Made by a program: the position numbers and the translations under genes. Below the pieces are notes generated by a model. The model worked only from the letters and a program-made list of their open reading frames with translations. It searched no databases and was not told where the DNA came from. From IMG/VR virus record IMGVR_UViG_3300031784_000160, positions 1 to 28,102 of that record: a DNA stretch of 28,102 nucleotides; one strand, 5' to 3'. Of this stretch, positions 7,484 through 15,599 are shown one piece after another. Within the stretch, counting starts at the first letter, position 1. Each line of letters opens with the position of its first letter. This DNA comes from a virus.

Positions 7484-8298
7484 AAAAAAAAGATTTAATA
7501 GTTGGATGTGTATCTAACTATAATTATGATAATATTCACAATTGGTCTAAATCTTTGATTCAATCAGGATTTGATGGAGATAAATTTATTATAACATATA
7601 ATATATCTAATGATACTCTATTAGAATTACAAAAAGATGGATTTATAATATATGAAAGCCAATTGTATACTAATATTGTTGTTCAACGTTTTGCTGATGT
7701 TTGGAGATTACTTAATAATCTTGATCTCACTCAATATAACTGGCTAATCTCTACAGATGTAAAAGATGTTATATTCCAGACTAATCCTTCAAATTGGTTA
7801 GATAAAAATATGAAAGACTATAAATTTGTAGTAGCTTCTGAATCTCTTAAATATTGTGATGAAGATTGGGCTGTCTACAATATGAATGAATCTTATGGAC
7901 CTGAAGTTTATCAATGGATATCTGATAAAACAATATATAATGCTGGAAGCGTAGCTGGTGAAGTAAATTTTACTAAAGACTTATTTTTTATTAATTATTT
8001 ACTTTCATTAGCTGGAAAAAGTCATAATCCAGATCAAGCATCTTTAAATATTTTATTATCAACTAATTTACTTCAAGATAAAATTAAATATACAGATAAT
8101 ATAGATGGTTGGGCTTGCCAATTAGGCACTACCATGGACCCAGCTAAAATAGAAAAATATAAACCTAAACTATTAGAGTCTCAACCATTAGTAAAAAATA
8201 ATAAATTAATAAACTCTCAAGGAGAAGAATATTGTTTAGTCCACCAATATGATAGAGTTCCTGAGTTAAAAAACATTATCAATCAAATTTATGCTTAA
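7480..8298 (+). CDS. Probable glycosyltransferase (GT-A-like, DXXD)
   Basis: A 272-residue protein with a Rossmann-like start (LIVGCVSNYNYDNIHNW) and an acidic motif STDVKDVIFQ with Asp93 and Asp96, in the place where nucleotide-sugar transferases carry their DXD. Further typical pieces are NAGSVAG, DQASLNILL and LVHQYDR, which resemble the metal-binding and closing motifs of GT8/GT-A type enzymes. The family cannot be fixed from sequence alone. It is coupled to both neighbours: ATGA overlap upstream and 8-nt overlap downstream. Confidence 0.75.
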   Translation: MKKKDLIVGCVSNYNYDNIHNWSKSLIQSGFDGDKFIITYNISNDTLLELQKDGFIIYESQLYTNIVVQRFADVWRLLNNLDLTQYNWLISTDVKDVIFQTNPSNWLDKNMKDYKFVVASESLKYCDEDWAVYNMNESYGPEVYQWISDKTIYNAGSVAGEVNFTKDLFFINYLLSLAGKSHNPDQASLNILLSTNLLQDKIKYTDNIDGWACQLGTTMDPAKIEKYKPKLLESQPLVKNNKLINSQGEEYCLVHQYDRVPELKNIINQIYA

Positions 8299-8959
8299 TT
8301 TTGGAGTCCATATACAGTGTTACAAAAATAATAAAGCTGTTGATTACTGTTTAGAACAATTTAGAAATTATTATCCTGAAAATCCAATTAGATTACTTTC
8401 TGATAATGGAGATGATTTTGATAATCTAGTAGAAAAGTATAACATATTTTATAAAAAAGAAAGTAAAAATATTTTACCTAAAGGTAAAATGAATGGAAGT
8501 GATGGAGTATATGAGTATCTATCTCGTATTAATAATACCTGTCTATTATTTGATACAGAATGGATATTCCTAATGGAGGAAGATGTTTTAACTAAAGGAA
8601 TAATAAAATCATTCCCTAATACTGAAGCAGCTGGAATATGTTCTCATCCTTTTCATCCTGAACTTGAAAATTATTTAAAATCAAAAAATAATAATACTGT
8701 GTTAGGATATGGAATGTGTGGGGGCAGTATTTTTAAAAGACAAACATTTTTAGATTGCTACCAACATATTAATTCCTTTAACCTCCCAGAACTAGAAAAA
8801 ATGGATCCCAGAATAACAGGATGGAGTGATATTCCTTTAACTGTATTTTTTATAATAAATGGGTATTCATACTCAATATGGGATGAGACAGAACAACCCT
8901 CAGCTAATATATATCATAATAATTCTTCATTTGAACATGATTTTAAAAAATACTACTAA
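8291..8959 (+). CDS. Probable glycosyltransferase (GT-A-like)
   Basis: A 222-residue protein beginning NFGVHIQCYKNNKAVDYCLE, a GT-A-like first strand and helix. It has an acidic cluster LMEEDVLTKG (residues 94-103) where a DXD would sit, and a Gly-rich loop YGMCGGSIFKR. It overlaps the upstream gene by 8 nt and stops 1 nt before the next start. Donor and acceptor are unknown. The EED in place of a classic DXD makes activity less certain. Confidence 0.72.
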   Translation: MLNFGVHIQCYKNNKAVDYCLEQFRNYYPENPIRLLSDNGDDFDNLVEKYNIFYKKESKNILPKGKMNGSDGVYEYLSRINNTCLLFDTEWIFLMEEDVLTKGIIKSFPNTEAAGICSHPFHPELENYLKSKNNNTVLGYGMCGGSIFKRQTFLDCYQHINSFNLPELEKMDPRITGWSDIPLTVFFIINGYSYSIWDETEQPSANIYHNNSSFEHDFKKYY

Positions 8960-8960
8960 T

Positions 8961-9761
8961 ATGACACAAGGATACTTTTTTTTAGGATTAGGAAAATATT
9001 ATATAGATGAATCTATTAATCTTTTAAAAACTATTAAAAAATTTGATAATAAAAGATTATTTGGTATTATGGTAAATCAAGAAGATTACCAATACGCTAA
9101 AGAATTAGATTTATTTGATTCTATAATAATTAATGATTATTCTCATCCTTTATATCAAACAGTTAAAACCTCTTTTGAGAAATATTGTTTGATTCCTAGA
9201 ATAACTTTTAATGAATATTTACCATTTGAAGAAACTATTATACTTGATAGTGATATCCTATGTATTTCTAATCCTGATAATATGTGGGAATATTTTTCAA
9301 ACAACTCTCAAGATTTTAATATGACTGGGTTTGAATGGGATGAAAATTGGCATTGGGGTACAATAAAAAATGTATCTAAAATTATAGGAAAATCTGTACC
9401 TCATACTCATGGAGGAGTTTTTTATATTAGAAATAAAGAAAAGTTAAAAACTTACTTTGATCTATGTCATGATGTATATCATAAGTATGATGAATGTGGA
9501 TTATTACAAAATTTTAGAGGTGGTAGAGTAGATGAGCCTATATTTGCTGTAGCTATGGCATTAAGTGATATGTTGCCATTAGATTTTATTAAATACCCTA
9601 TAATTACTTTTAATCTTTCTGGAGACACTGTTTTTCCTACAAATCTACAAACTGTAAATAACCTAAACATTAACTGTGAAGAATATATACCTTTTGTTCA
9701 TATGTTTGAAAAATCTACAGGAAACAATTATAAACAAATTTTAAATAAAATATTAAACTAA
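8961..9761 (+). CDS. Probable glycosyltransferase (GT8-like)
   Basis: A 266-residue GT-A-like protein with a clear DXD motif at Asp96-Ser-Asp98 (IILDSDILCISNPDNMWEYF), a HGGVFYIR loop and a late His (FVHMFEKSTGNN), an arrangement resembling GT8-type transferases. I place the start at ATG 8961, 1 nt after the previous stop, because it gives a normal first strand (GYFFLGLGKYYIDES). The in-frame ATG at 8859 would force a 101-nt overlap and add a non-family N-terminus. Confidence 0.78.
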   Translation: MTQGYFFLGLGKYYIDESINLLKTIKKFDNKRLFGIMVNQEDYQYAKELDLFDSIIINDYSHPLYQTVKTSFEKYCLIPRITFNEYLPFEETIILDSDILCISNPDNMWEYFSNNSQDFNMTGFEWDENWHWGTIKNVSKIIGKSVPHTHGGVFYIRNKEKLKTYFDLCHDVYHKYDECGLLQNFRGGRVDEPIFAVAMALSDMLPLDFIKYPIITFNLSGDTVFPTNLQTVNNLNINCEEYIPFVHMFEKSTGNNYKQILNKILN

Positions 9762-9768
9762 ATTAAAT

Positions 9769-10368
9769 ATGAGACGAATATTCTTAGATGGTGGCACACA
9801 TTATGGCCAAGGATTACAACAATTTATACAAAAATATAATATCACTCCAGAATGGGAAATACATACTTTTGAAGCTAATCCAGTAACATATAATCATTTT
9901 TTAGAAAAAAATCCTCATTTGCTTCAACGTTTTAATATAAATCATTATAATAAAGCATTATCTAATAAAAATGGAGTAGTGACTATAAACCAAGAAACCC
10001 CACCAAATGAAGATAACTCAGGAATGGGATCTTCTATTATTTCTTTAGATAAGTGGAATCCATGGGGTGGGGCTTTAAGAGAAAATTTTAAAACAACATC
10101 TGAAGTTGAATGTATTGATTTATCTGAGTTCATTTTAAATAATTTTTCTAAAGAAGATTTTATTGTATTTAAATTAGATATAGAAGGAGCTGAGTATGAT
10201 GTGTTAGAATCCTTAATAGAAACTGAAGCTATTTTTCACATTAATGATTTATATGTTGAATTTCATTCAAGATTTTTTACAAATTCTGAAGAAATCTTAA
10301 TCAAAGAAAATAATATTAAATCCTTTATTTTAAATAATACTCAAGTTAGACTTACAGAATGGCACTAA
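9769..10368 (+). CDS. FkbM-family SAM-dependent methyltransferase
   Basis: A 199-residue class I methyltransferase. It has SAM motif I FLDGGTHYGQG (residues 5-15), motif II acidic residue in HTFEANP, and the FkbM hallmark KLDIEGAEYDVLESL near residues 130-145. FkbM enzymes O-methylate sugars or polyketides, so here it probably methylates a hydroxyl on the glycan being built. It overlaps the UDP-galactopyranose mutase gene by 10 nt. A second FkbM-type gene sits at the end of the cluster. Confidence 0.88.
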   Translation: MRRIFLDGGTHYGQGLQQFIQKYNITPEWEIHTFEANPVTYNHFLEKNPHLLQRFNINHYNKALSNKNGVVTINQETPPNEDNSGMGSSIISLDKWNPWGGALRENFKTTSEVECIDLSEFILNNFSKEDFIVFKLDIEGAEYDVLESLIETEAIFHINDLYVEFHSRFFTNSEEILIKENNIKSFILNNTQVRLTEWH

Positions 10369-11504
10369 TTGAATACAATTATATTATTGTAGGTTCAGGA
10401 TTCTTTGGCTCAATATGTGCTTATGAGTTAACTAAAAAAGGTTATAAATGTCTAGTTTTAGAAAAACGAGACCATATTGGAGGCAATTGTTACACAGAAA
10501 ATAAAGATGGAATCAACATCCATACTTATGGGCCCCATATCTTTCACACATCAAATAAAAAAGTATGGGAGTGGATAAATCAATTTGTTTCTTTTAATGA
10601 TTTTACTCTTCGACCTGTAGCTAATTATAAAGGTGAAATTTATTCTTTACCTTTTAACATGTGGACATTCTCCAAATTATGGGGAGTGACCCACCCAGAC
10701 CAAGCTAAATTAGAAATTGAAAGACAAAGTGAACACATTAAAGACCCTCAAAATTTAGAAGAACAAGCTATTAAACTAGTAGGAGTAGATGTTTATGAAA
10801 AGTTAATTAAAGGATATACTACTAAACAATGGAAAAAAGATCCTAAAGAATTACCTAAAGAAATTATAAAACGACTACCTGTTAGATTTAACTATGATAA
10901 TAATTATTTTAATGATAAGTATCAAGGTATTCCTATAGGTGGTTATACTCAAATATTTGAAAAATTATTAGAAGGAATTGAAGTTAAATTAGGAGTTGAT
11001 TATTTAAAAGATAAAGAATACTGGGATAATCAAACTGAAAAGATAATATATACTGGACCTATAGATGCTTATTTTAACTATCAATTTGGGGAATTAGAAT
11101 ATAAAACAACTAAATTTGATCATAAAAAATTAGGGACAGATAACTTTCAAGGTGTAGCTATGATGAACTATACAGATGAAGAAACTCTTCATACACGATG
11201 TATAGAACATAAACATTTTGAATTCATAGATTCTCCAACAACCTGGATTACTTGGGAGTATCCAACTGAATATAAAGCCCAACAAACAGAACCTTACTAC
11301 CCAGTTAATGATAAAGAAAATACTTTAAAATATTCTCAATATAAAAACTTGACTAATCAAGAAAAAAATATTATTTTTGGAGGTAGATTAGCAGAGTATA
11401 AATACTATGATATGCATCAAGTAATTGAATCTGCTTTAAATTTTGTAAAACAAGAAATTAATGATAACACAAATAGCAATACATACTTTACCTTACGAGA
11501 TTGA
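10359..11504 (+). CDS. glf: UDP-galactopyranose mutase
   Basis: A 381-residue flavoenzyme that converts UDP-galactopyranose to UDP-galactofuranose. The N-terminal FAD-binding motif is IIVGSGFFGS (GXGXXG at residues 12-17), followed by the family signatures VLEKRDHIGGNCYTE and HTYGPHIFHT. The conserved substrate-binding region RPVANYKGEIYSLPFN and the C-terminal FAD segment (FGGRLAEYKYYDMHQVIESAL) are also present. Length is normal for the family. It implies that the cluster makes a galactofuranose-containing glycan, provided the host supplies UDP-galactose. The next gene overlaps its 3' end by 44 nt. Confidence 0.96.
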   Translation: MALIEYNYIIVGSGFFGSICAYELTKKGYKCLVLEKRDHIGGNCYTENKDGINIHTYGPHIFHTSNKKVWEWINQFVSFNDFTLRPVANYKGEIYSLPFNMWTFSKLWGVTHPDQAKLEIERQSEHIKDPQNLEEQAIKLVGVDVYEKLIKGYTTKQWKKDPKELPKEIIKRLPVRFNYDNNYFNDKYQGIPIGGYTQIFEKLLEGIEVKLGVDYLKDKEYWDNQTEKIIYTGPIDAYFNYQFGELEYKTTKFDHKKLGTDNFQGVAMMNYTDEETLHTRCIEHKHFEFIDSPTTWITWEYPTEYKAQQTEPYYPVNDKENTLKYSQYKNLTNQEKNIIFGGRLAEYKYYDMHQVIESALNFVKQEINDNTNSNTYFTLRD

Positions 11505-12336
11505 TCAATTAGAAAGACTTTTAATCCAATTAAAAAGAAACTCTAAACACCTCACTCCAGATAATAATATTATTACTGATGTTGTATTAAATGTTAATTT
11601 AAACAATTGGGATAATTCTTCTCTATCAAAAGAATTTTTTATAGATAAATTTTATCAATTAGAGCAATTAACTAAAACTTGGTCTACAACTAATTTTCAC
11701 ATCAATGATAATAATGAAATTTTAGGTTGTGTGAGTCATAGGAGAAAAGTATTTAGAGAAACTCAAGCTGATAATGTTTTAGTTCTTGATACTGATGTAT
11801 TTTTTAGTGATAGTTTGTTATATCATATTATTAATGGGGCGTTATTAATAGAACAAAATAGTCCATATTATGTGTTAACTCCCCAAATAACTAAAATGTG
11901 GGATAACAGTTGGGATTGTTTAGTTAATGATGCTTTTTTAAATGATTCAACTAATGAATTTAAAAATAAAGATCCATTTATAACAGCAGATTGTTTAGGA
12001 GAAGTTAGTATAAAACCTATTGATGGTTTTAAATTTGGAGGAGGATGGGGAACATTAATAAGTGTTCCATTATTAAGAAAAATAGATATACCTGACTCAT
12101 TAGGACATTATGGCCTAGAAGACACATATATAATGATTTGCTCTTCTTTTCTTAAACAGAACGGACTTAATGTAAATCAATATGTTTTAGAAAATGAACT
12201 CCTAATTGAAGATAATAGATTTAGATTTAGCCCATATAAAAAATACTTATCAGCTATAGATAGAAGAGAAGAATTTAAAAAAATAGCTAATGAAAATTTT
12301 CAAAAAGAATTAAATAAATTTGGAAGTTCTTTATAA
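11461..12336 (+). CDS. Probable glycosyltransferase (GT-A-like)
   Basis: A 291-residue protein starting at an ATG within the glf gene (44-nt overlap); this start gives a plausible first strand and helix (QIAIHTLPYEIDQLERLL). A DXD motif is present at Asp110-Thr-Asp112 (VLVLDTDVFFSD), and a Gly-rich FKFGGGWGTLISV loop precedes a GLEDTYIM segment resembling the ED acceptor-base region of GT2 enzymes. Given the adjacent mutase it might use UDP-galactofuranose, but this is inferred only from position. Confidence 0.78.
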   Translation: MITQIAIHTLPYEIDQLERLLIQLKRNSKHLTPDNNIITDVVLNVNLNNWDNSSLSKEFFIDKFYQLEQLTKTWSTTNFHINDNNEILGCVSHRRKVFRETQADNVLVLDTDVFFSDSLLYHIINGALLIEQNSPYYVLTPQITKMWDNSWDCLVNDAFLNDSTNEFKNKDPFITADCLGEVSIKPIDGFKFGGGWGTLISVPLLRKIDIPDSLGHYGLEDTYIMICSSFLKQNGLNVNQYVLENELLIEDNRFRFSPYKKYLSAIDRREEFKKIANENFQKELNKFGSSL

Positions 12337-12349
12337 AATTATATATTAC
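12319..12349 (+). promoter_or_regulatory. Bacteroidota-type promoter before the aminotransferase-like gene (19-nt spacer)
   Basis: TTTG (12319-12322) and TATATTAC (12342-12349) are 19 nt apart, one less than the other sites. The -7 element ends 5 nt before ATG 12355, so a leaderless transcript is predicted. Weakest member of the set. Confidence 0.42.
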
Positions 12350-12354
12350 ATATT

Positions 12355-12996
12355 ATGAAAAATGTCTATGATATAACAACTGAGTTTGAAAAACGATTAG
12401 GAGAATACACTGGTGCTCCATATGTTATAACTCTTGATAACCAATCTAATGGATTATTTTTAGCTTTATATTATGAAAACTATATAACTAAAAATATCAA
12501 ATCAGAATCTATAACTATCCCATCAAGAACATATCCTTCAGTACCATGTGAAATAATCCATGCTGGTTTAAAAGTTAAATTTAAACAAGTTGAAGGTAAA
12601 ACTATTAAAGGAGCATATCAATTAGAAGGATCTAATGTATGGGACTCTGCTTTATCCTTCACAACCAACATGTATAAATCAGGTACACATATGTGTATCT
12701 CATTTACTGGCCCATATAAGCATTTTAAATTAAGTAAAGGAGGAGCTATATTAACTGATAGTTTAGAAGCTTACCATTGGTTTAAAAGAGCTAGATACTC
12801 TGGTAGGAGAGAATGTTCATATCATGATGATTATTTTGATATGTTAGGATGGAATTTTTATATGATGCCTGAGTTAGCTTCTAGAGGATTATTATTAATG
12901 AATCAATTTTATAATTTAGATGGTACTCCTAAACATAATGAAGATTTAGAATTGCCTTATCCTGATTTATCTAAATTTGAAATATATAAAAAATGA
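12355..12996 (+). CDS. Short DegT/DnrJ/EryC1/StrS-type aminotransferase-like protein
   Basis: Family members use PLP to aminate a keto-sugar nucleotide and are normally about 370 residues; this one is 213. Recognisable pieces in order are FEKRLGEYTGAPYVITLDNQ, SNGLFLALYY (SGT-AL loop), IPSRTYPSVPCEIIHAG, WDSALSF with Asp97 (pyridine-nitrogen partner), ISFTGPYKHFKLSKGG with the likely Schiff-base Lys122, and GWNFYMMPELASRGLLLMNQF. About 50 residues of the central Rossmann part and most of the C-terminal small domain are missing, yet the key Lys and Asp remain and the frame is intact. It overlaps the acyltransferase gene by ATGA, a pairing like PglE-PglD. It could be a minimal enzyme or a sugar-binding relic. 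Confidence 0.82.
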   Translation: MKNVYDITTEFEKRLGEYTGAPYVITLDNQSNGLFLALYYENYITKNIKSESITIPSRTYPSVPCEIIHAGLKVKFKQVEGKTIKGAYQLEGSNVWDSALSFTTNMYKSGTHMCISFTGPYKHFKLSKGGAILTDSLEAYHWFKRARYSGRRECSYHDDYFDMLGWNFYMMPELASRGLLLMNQFYNLDGTPKHNEDLELPYPDLSKFEIYKK

Positions 12997-13571
12997 AATT
13001 AGCATTATATGGTTATGGAGGTCATGCTAAAGAAGTAGCAGCTCAAATAGGCCAAGATGTTATATTTTTTGTAGATGATAATTACGCAAATGAATATACT
13101 CAACCTATTTCATCATTTAACCCAAATGAATATTCAATGATAGTAGCTACTGGTGATTCTAGAACCAGATATGACATGGTTCAAAAATTACCAAAAGAAA
13201 CTAAATTTTTTACTTTCATTCATCCTACAGCATTAATGTTAAGTGATAATATTGAGATTGGAGAAGGTAGTTTTATTGGTGCTAATTCAATATTAACAAC
13301 TAATATTAAAATAGGTAAACATGCTTTGTTAAATCGAGGAAACCATATAGGTCATGATACAATAATTGGAGATTATTTTAGCGCAATGCCTGGAGCTATA
13401 GTATCAGGTAATGTTAGAATTTATGATGTAGTTTATTTAGGTACTAATTCATCAATAAGAGAAAAAACATCAATCCATAGTTTCACCACCATAGGCCTTA
13501 ATTCAGGTGTAGTTAAAGATATAATAGAACCTGGTGTATATGGTGGAACACCTATCAAAAAAATAAAATAA
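12993..13571 (+). CDS. Sugar O/N-acyltransferase, PglD/NeuD type (left-handed beta-helix)
   Basis: A 192-residue acyltransferase. The N-terminal nucleotide-sugar-binding Rossmann part begins LALYGYGGHAKEVAAQIG. The C-terminal half is a left-handed beta-helix built of hexapeptide repeats (for example IEIGEGSFIGANSI, IKIGKHALLNRGNHIGHD), with HIGHD supplying the likely catalytic His. The end GVYGGTPIKKIK matches the family. PglD-type enzymes acetylate UDP-4-amino sugars made by a PglE-type aminotransferase, which fits the overlapping aminotransferase-like gene. The next gene overlaps by 1 nt. Confidence 0.9.
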   Translation: MKLALYGYGGHAKEVAAQIGQDVIFFVDDNYANEYTQPISSFNPNEYSMIVATGDSRTRYDMVQKLPKETKFFTFIHPTALMLSDNIEIGEGSFIGANSILTTNIKIGKHALLNRGNHIGHDTIIGDYFSAMPGAIVSGNVRIYDVVYLGTNSSIREKTSIHSFTTIGLNSGVVKDIIEPGVYGGTPIKKIK

Positions 13572-14254
13572 TGAAAATCCATATTTTTTATAGACATTAT
13601 AATATAGAGGGTTCAGACTATAAAAATCGTCCCCAATGGTTTGATTTTGAAAAATGTTTCATAAATCTTCTTAATACTATAGAAGGTAAAAATGTTGACC
13701 TCCATTTAATAATGGATGGAAATATTGAAAATAATTTTGTGAACAAATATAAAGATAAATATATTTTACATATTATAGATGCTAAATCAGACCAAATCTC
13801 ATTTTGGAAAACATGGGAAATAGCTAAACAAACTTTGATTAGTGATAAAGATTTAGTATATTTTTTAGAGAATGATTACTTACATGTTGACAATTGGGTT
13901 GATAAAGTGATAGATTTATTCTCTTCTTATAATAATTTAAATTATGTAAGTTTATATGATCATAATGATAAGTATTTTTTACCTATGTATGATGATTTAG
14001 TATCAAAAATATTCACTTCTGAAACTTGTCATTGGAGAACAACCCCAAGTACTTGTGGTAGTTTCATTATACCAAAAAATATTTTTGAAGAAGATTATAA
14101 TGAACATACCACTATACCAGGAGACCATAACAAATTCTTACATTTAACTCACACTAAAAACAGATTTATAATAACCCCTATCCCAGGATTATCAACTCAT
14201 TGTATGGAGGGGCTATTATCACCTACTATTAATTGGGAACAAATAAATAAATAA
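13571..14254 (+). CDS. Probable glycosyltransferase (GT-A-like)
   Basis: A 227-residue protein whose start codon overlaps the preceding stop (TAATG). It begins KIHIFYRHYNIEGSDYKNRP and has an acidic motif in VYFLENDYLHVDNWVDK, in the position of the GT-A DXD, followed by TPSTCGSFIIPK and an acidic/His segment TTIPGDHNKFLHL. The pattern resembles a GT2-type enzyme but lacks a strict DXD, so the exact family is unsettled. Confidence 0.72.
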   Translation: MKIHIFYRHYNIEGSDYKNRPQWFDFEKCFINLLNTIEGKNVDLHLIMDGNIENNFVNKYKDKYILHIIDAKSDQISFWKTWEIAKQTLISDKDLVYFLENDYLHVDNWVDKVIDLFSSYNNLNYVSLYDHNDKYFLPMYDDLVSKIFTSETCHWRTTPSTCGSFIIPKNIFEEDYNEHTTIPGDHNKFLHLTHTKNRFIITPIPGLSTHCMEGLLSPTINWEQINK

Positions 14255-14256
14255 TT

Positions 14257-14838
14257 ATGATATACGATTTAGAAAAAAAAGTAAATGAAGTATATTTTAT
14301 GTCTTCTGATATTAATGAGCATATACCTGCTTTATTAAAATATGGTGGAGAATGTAAACATATAACAGAAATGGGGGTTAGAGGAATATGCTCAACATGG
14401 GCTTTTTTAGGAGCTAATCCTAAAAAATTAATTAGTTATGACATTCAAGATCCATCTACATGGGGTGAGAGCATACAAAATGTAAAAGATACAGCTGAAG
14501 CATATGGAATTGATTTCACATTTATATTAGCTGATGTGTTAAAAATAGAAATTGAAGAAACAGATTTACTATTTTTAGACACTTGGCATTCATATAAACA
14601 ATTAAAATCAGAGTTAGAATTACATGCTGGTAAAGTTAAAAAATATATTGTATTTCATGATACTACCTCATATGCTGATAAAGATGAAACTTCATATGAA
14701 CATTGGGGAGATGAATGGAAAGCTGAAGGAATAGGTATTTGGAAGGCTATTGAAGAATTCTTAACTTCAAACCCAGAATGGGAATTAAAAGAACGCTTTT
14801 ATAATAATAATGGTTTAACTGTTATAGGAAAAATATGA
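14257..14838 (+). CDS. Class I SAM methyltransferase-like protein (CmcI/methyltransferase-24 type)
   Basis: A 193-residue Rossmann protein with a SAM-motif-like ITEMGVRGICSTWAFLGA, an acidic ISYDIQDP strand end, a central LLFLDTWHSYKQLKSEL and IVFHDTTSYAD. The LDTWHSY...FHD pattern matches CmcI-like methyltransferases. It probably methylates a sugar in the glycan pathway. It overlaps the next gene by ATGA. The substrate cannot be told from sequence. Confidence 0.78.
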   Translation: MIYDLEKKVNEVYFMSSDINEHIPALLKYGGECKHITEMGVRGICSTWAFLGANPKKLISYDIQDPSTWGESIQNVKDTAEAYGIDFTFILADVLKIEIEETDLLFLDTWHSYKQLKSELELHAGKVKKYIVFHDTTSYADKDETSYEHWGDEWKAEGIGIWKAIEEFLTSNPEWELKERFYNNNGLTVIGKI

Positions 14839-15599
14839 TAAGTGTAATTATACCAACATATAAGTCACCAGAAATGTTAGACTTATGTCTACATTCTTGT
14901 ATTGAGGGGCAACAAAATAAAAATCAAATTATAGTTGTTGTAGATGGATTTTATGATTTAAATAAAGAAGTACTTGAAAAATGGGCTGAATATATTGATG
15001 TTTTAAATTTAGAACAAAATGTAGGTTTATGTCGAGGAACTAATTTAGGAGTATATAATGCTCAATATGATAAGATATTGATTGTTAACGATGATAATGT
15101 GTTTCCAAAAAATTGGGACATCCATTTAGAAACAGATTATGTTAAAAACTCATTATTAACACCTAATCAAATTGAACCATACCCTAGTATGTTTAATCAA
15201 TTCCACATTAAAGATTTAGGTAAGTCAGTTGATACATTTGATTTAGAATATTTTCAAGAGTATGAAAAAACATTAAATGAGGTAGTCTATAAGAAAATGC
15301 CTGAGGAAACAGGTTCAACATTACCTATTTTTATGTCAAAAGTAGATTATTTAAGAATTGGAGGGTGGGATGAAAACTATGAACTAGGAATGGTAGCAGA
15401 TTGGGATTTCTTTTTAAAATGTCAATTATCAGGATTAAAAATGTTTAGAACTTATAATTGTCATTTCTACCATTTCGCTTCAGTGTCTACTAATGGAGAA
15501 AAAAGACAAAAAGCAGAACAAAATGGTCATGAATATGCTAAATACAAATGGGGTACTTATATTAAACATAACCCACAGAATAATTTAAAGTTTTTATGA
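14835..15599 (+). CDS. Glycosyltransferase family 2
   Basis: A 254-residue canonical GT2 enzyme: ISVIIPTYKSPEMLDLCL at the N-terminus, NVGLCRGTNLGV, then the metal-binding DDN at residues 86-88 (ILIVNDDNVFPKNW), and a C-terminal half with GGWDENYELGMVADWDFFLK, where the acidic residues act as catalytic base. It ends with a His-rich strand (CHFYHFASVST). Tight coupling (ATGA overlaps on both sides) makes it part of the methyltransferase-flanked end of the cluster. Confidence 0.92.
   Translation: MISVIIPTYKSPEMLDLCLHSCIEGQQNKNQIIVVVDGFYDLNKEVLEKWAEYIDVLNLEQNVGLCRGTNLGVYNAQYDKILIVNDDNVFPKNWDIHLETDYVKNSLLTPNQIEPYPSMFNQFHIKDLGKSVDTFDLEYFQEYEKTLNEVVYKKMPEETGSTLPIFMSKVDYLRIGGWDENYELGMVADWDFFLKCQLSGLKMFRTYNCHFYHFASVSTNGEKRQKAEQNGHEYAKYKWGTYIKHNPQNNLKFL

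Noticed and set aside
8859-8960. Start at ATG 8859 for the GT8-like gene
   Set aside because: It would overlap the upstream gene by 101 nt and add non-family residues; ATG 8961 fits directly after the previous stop.
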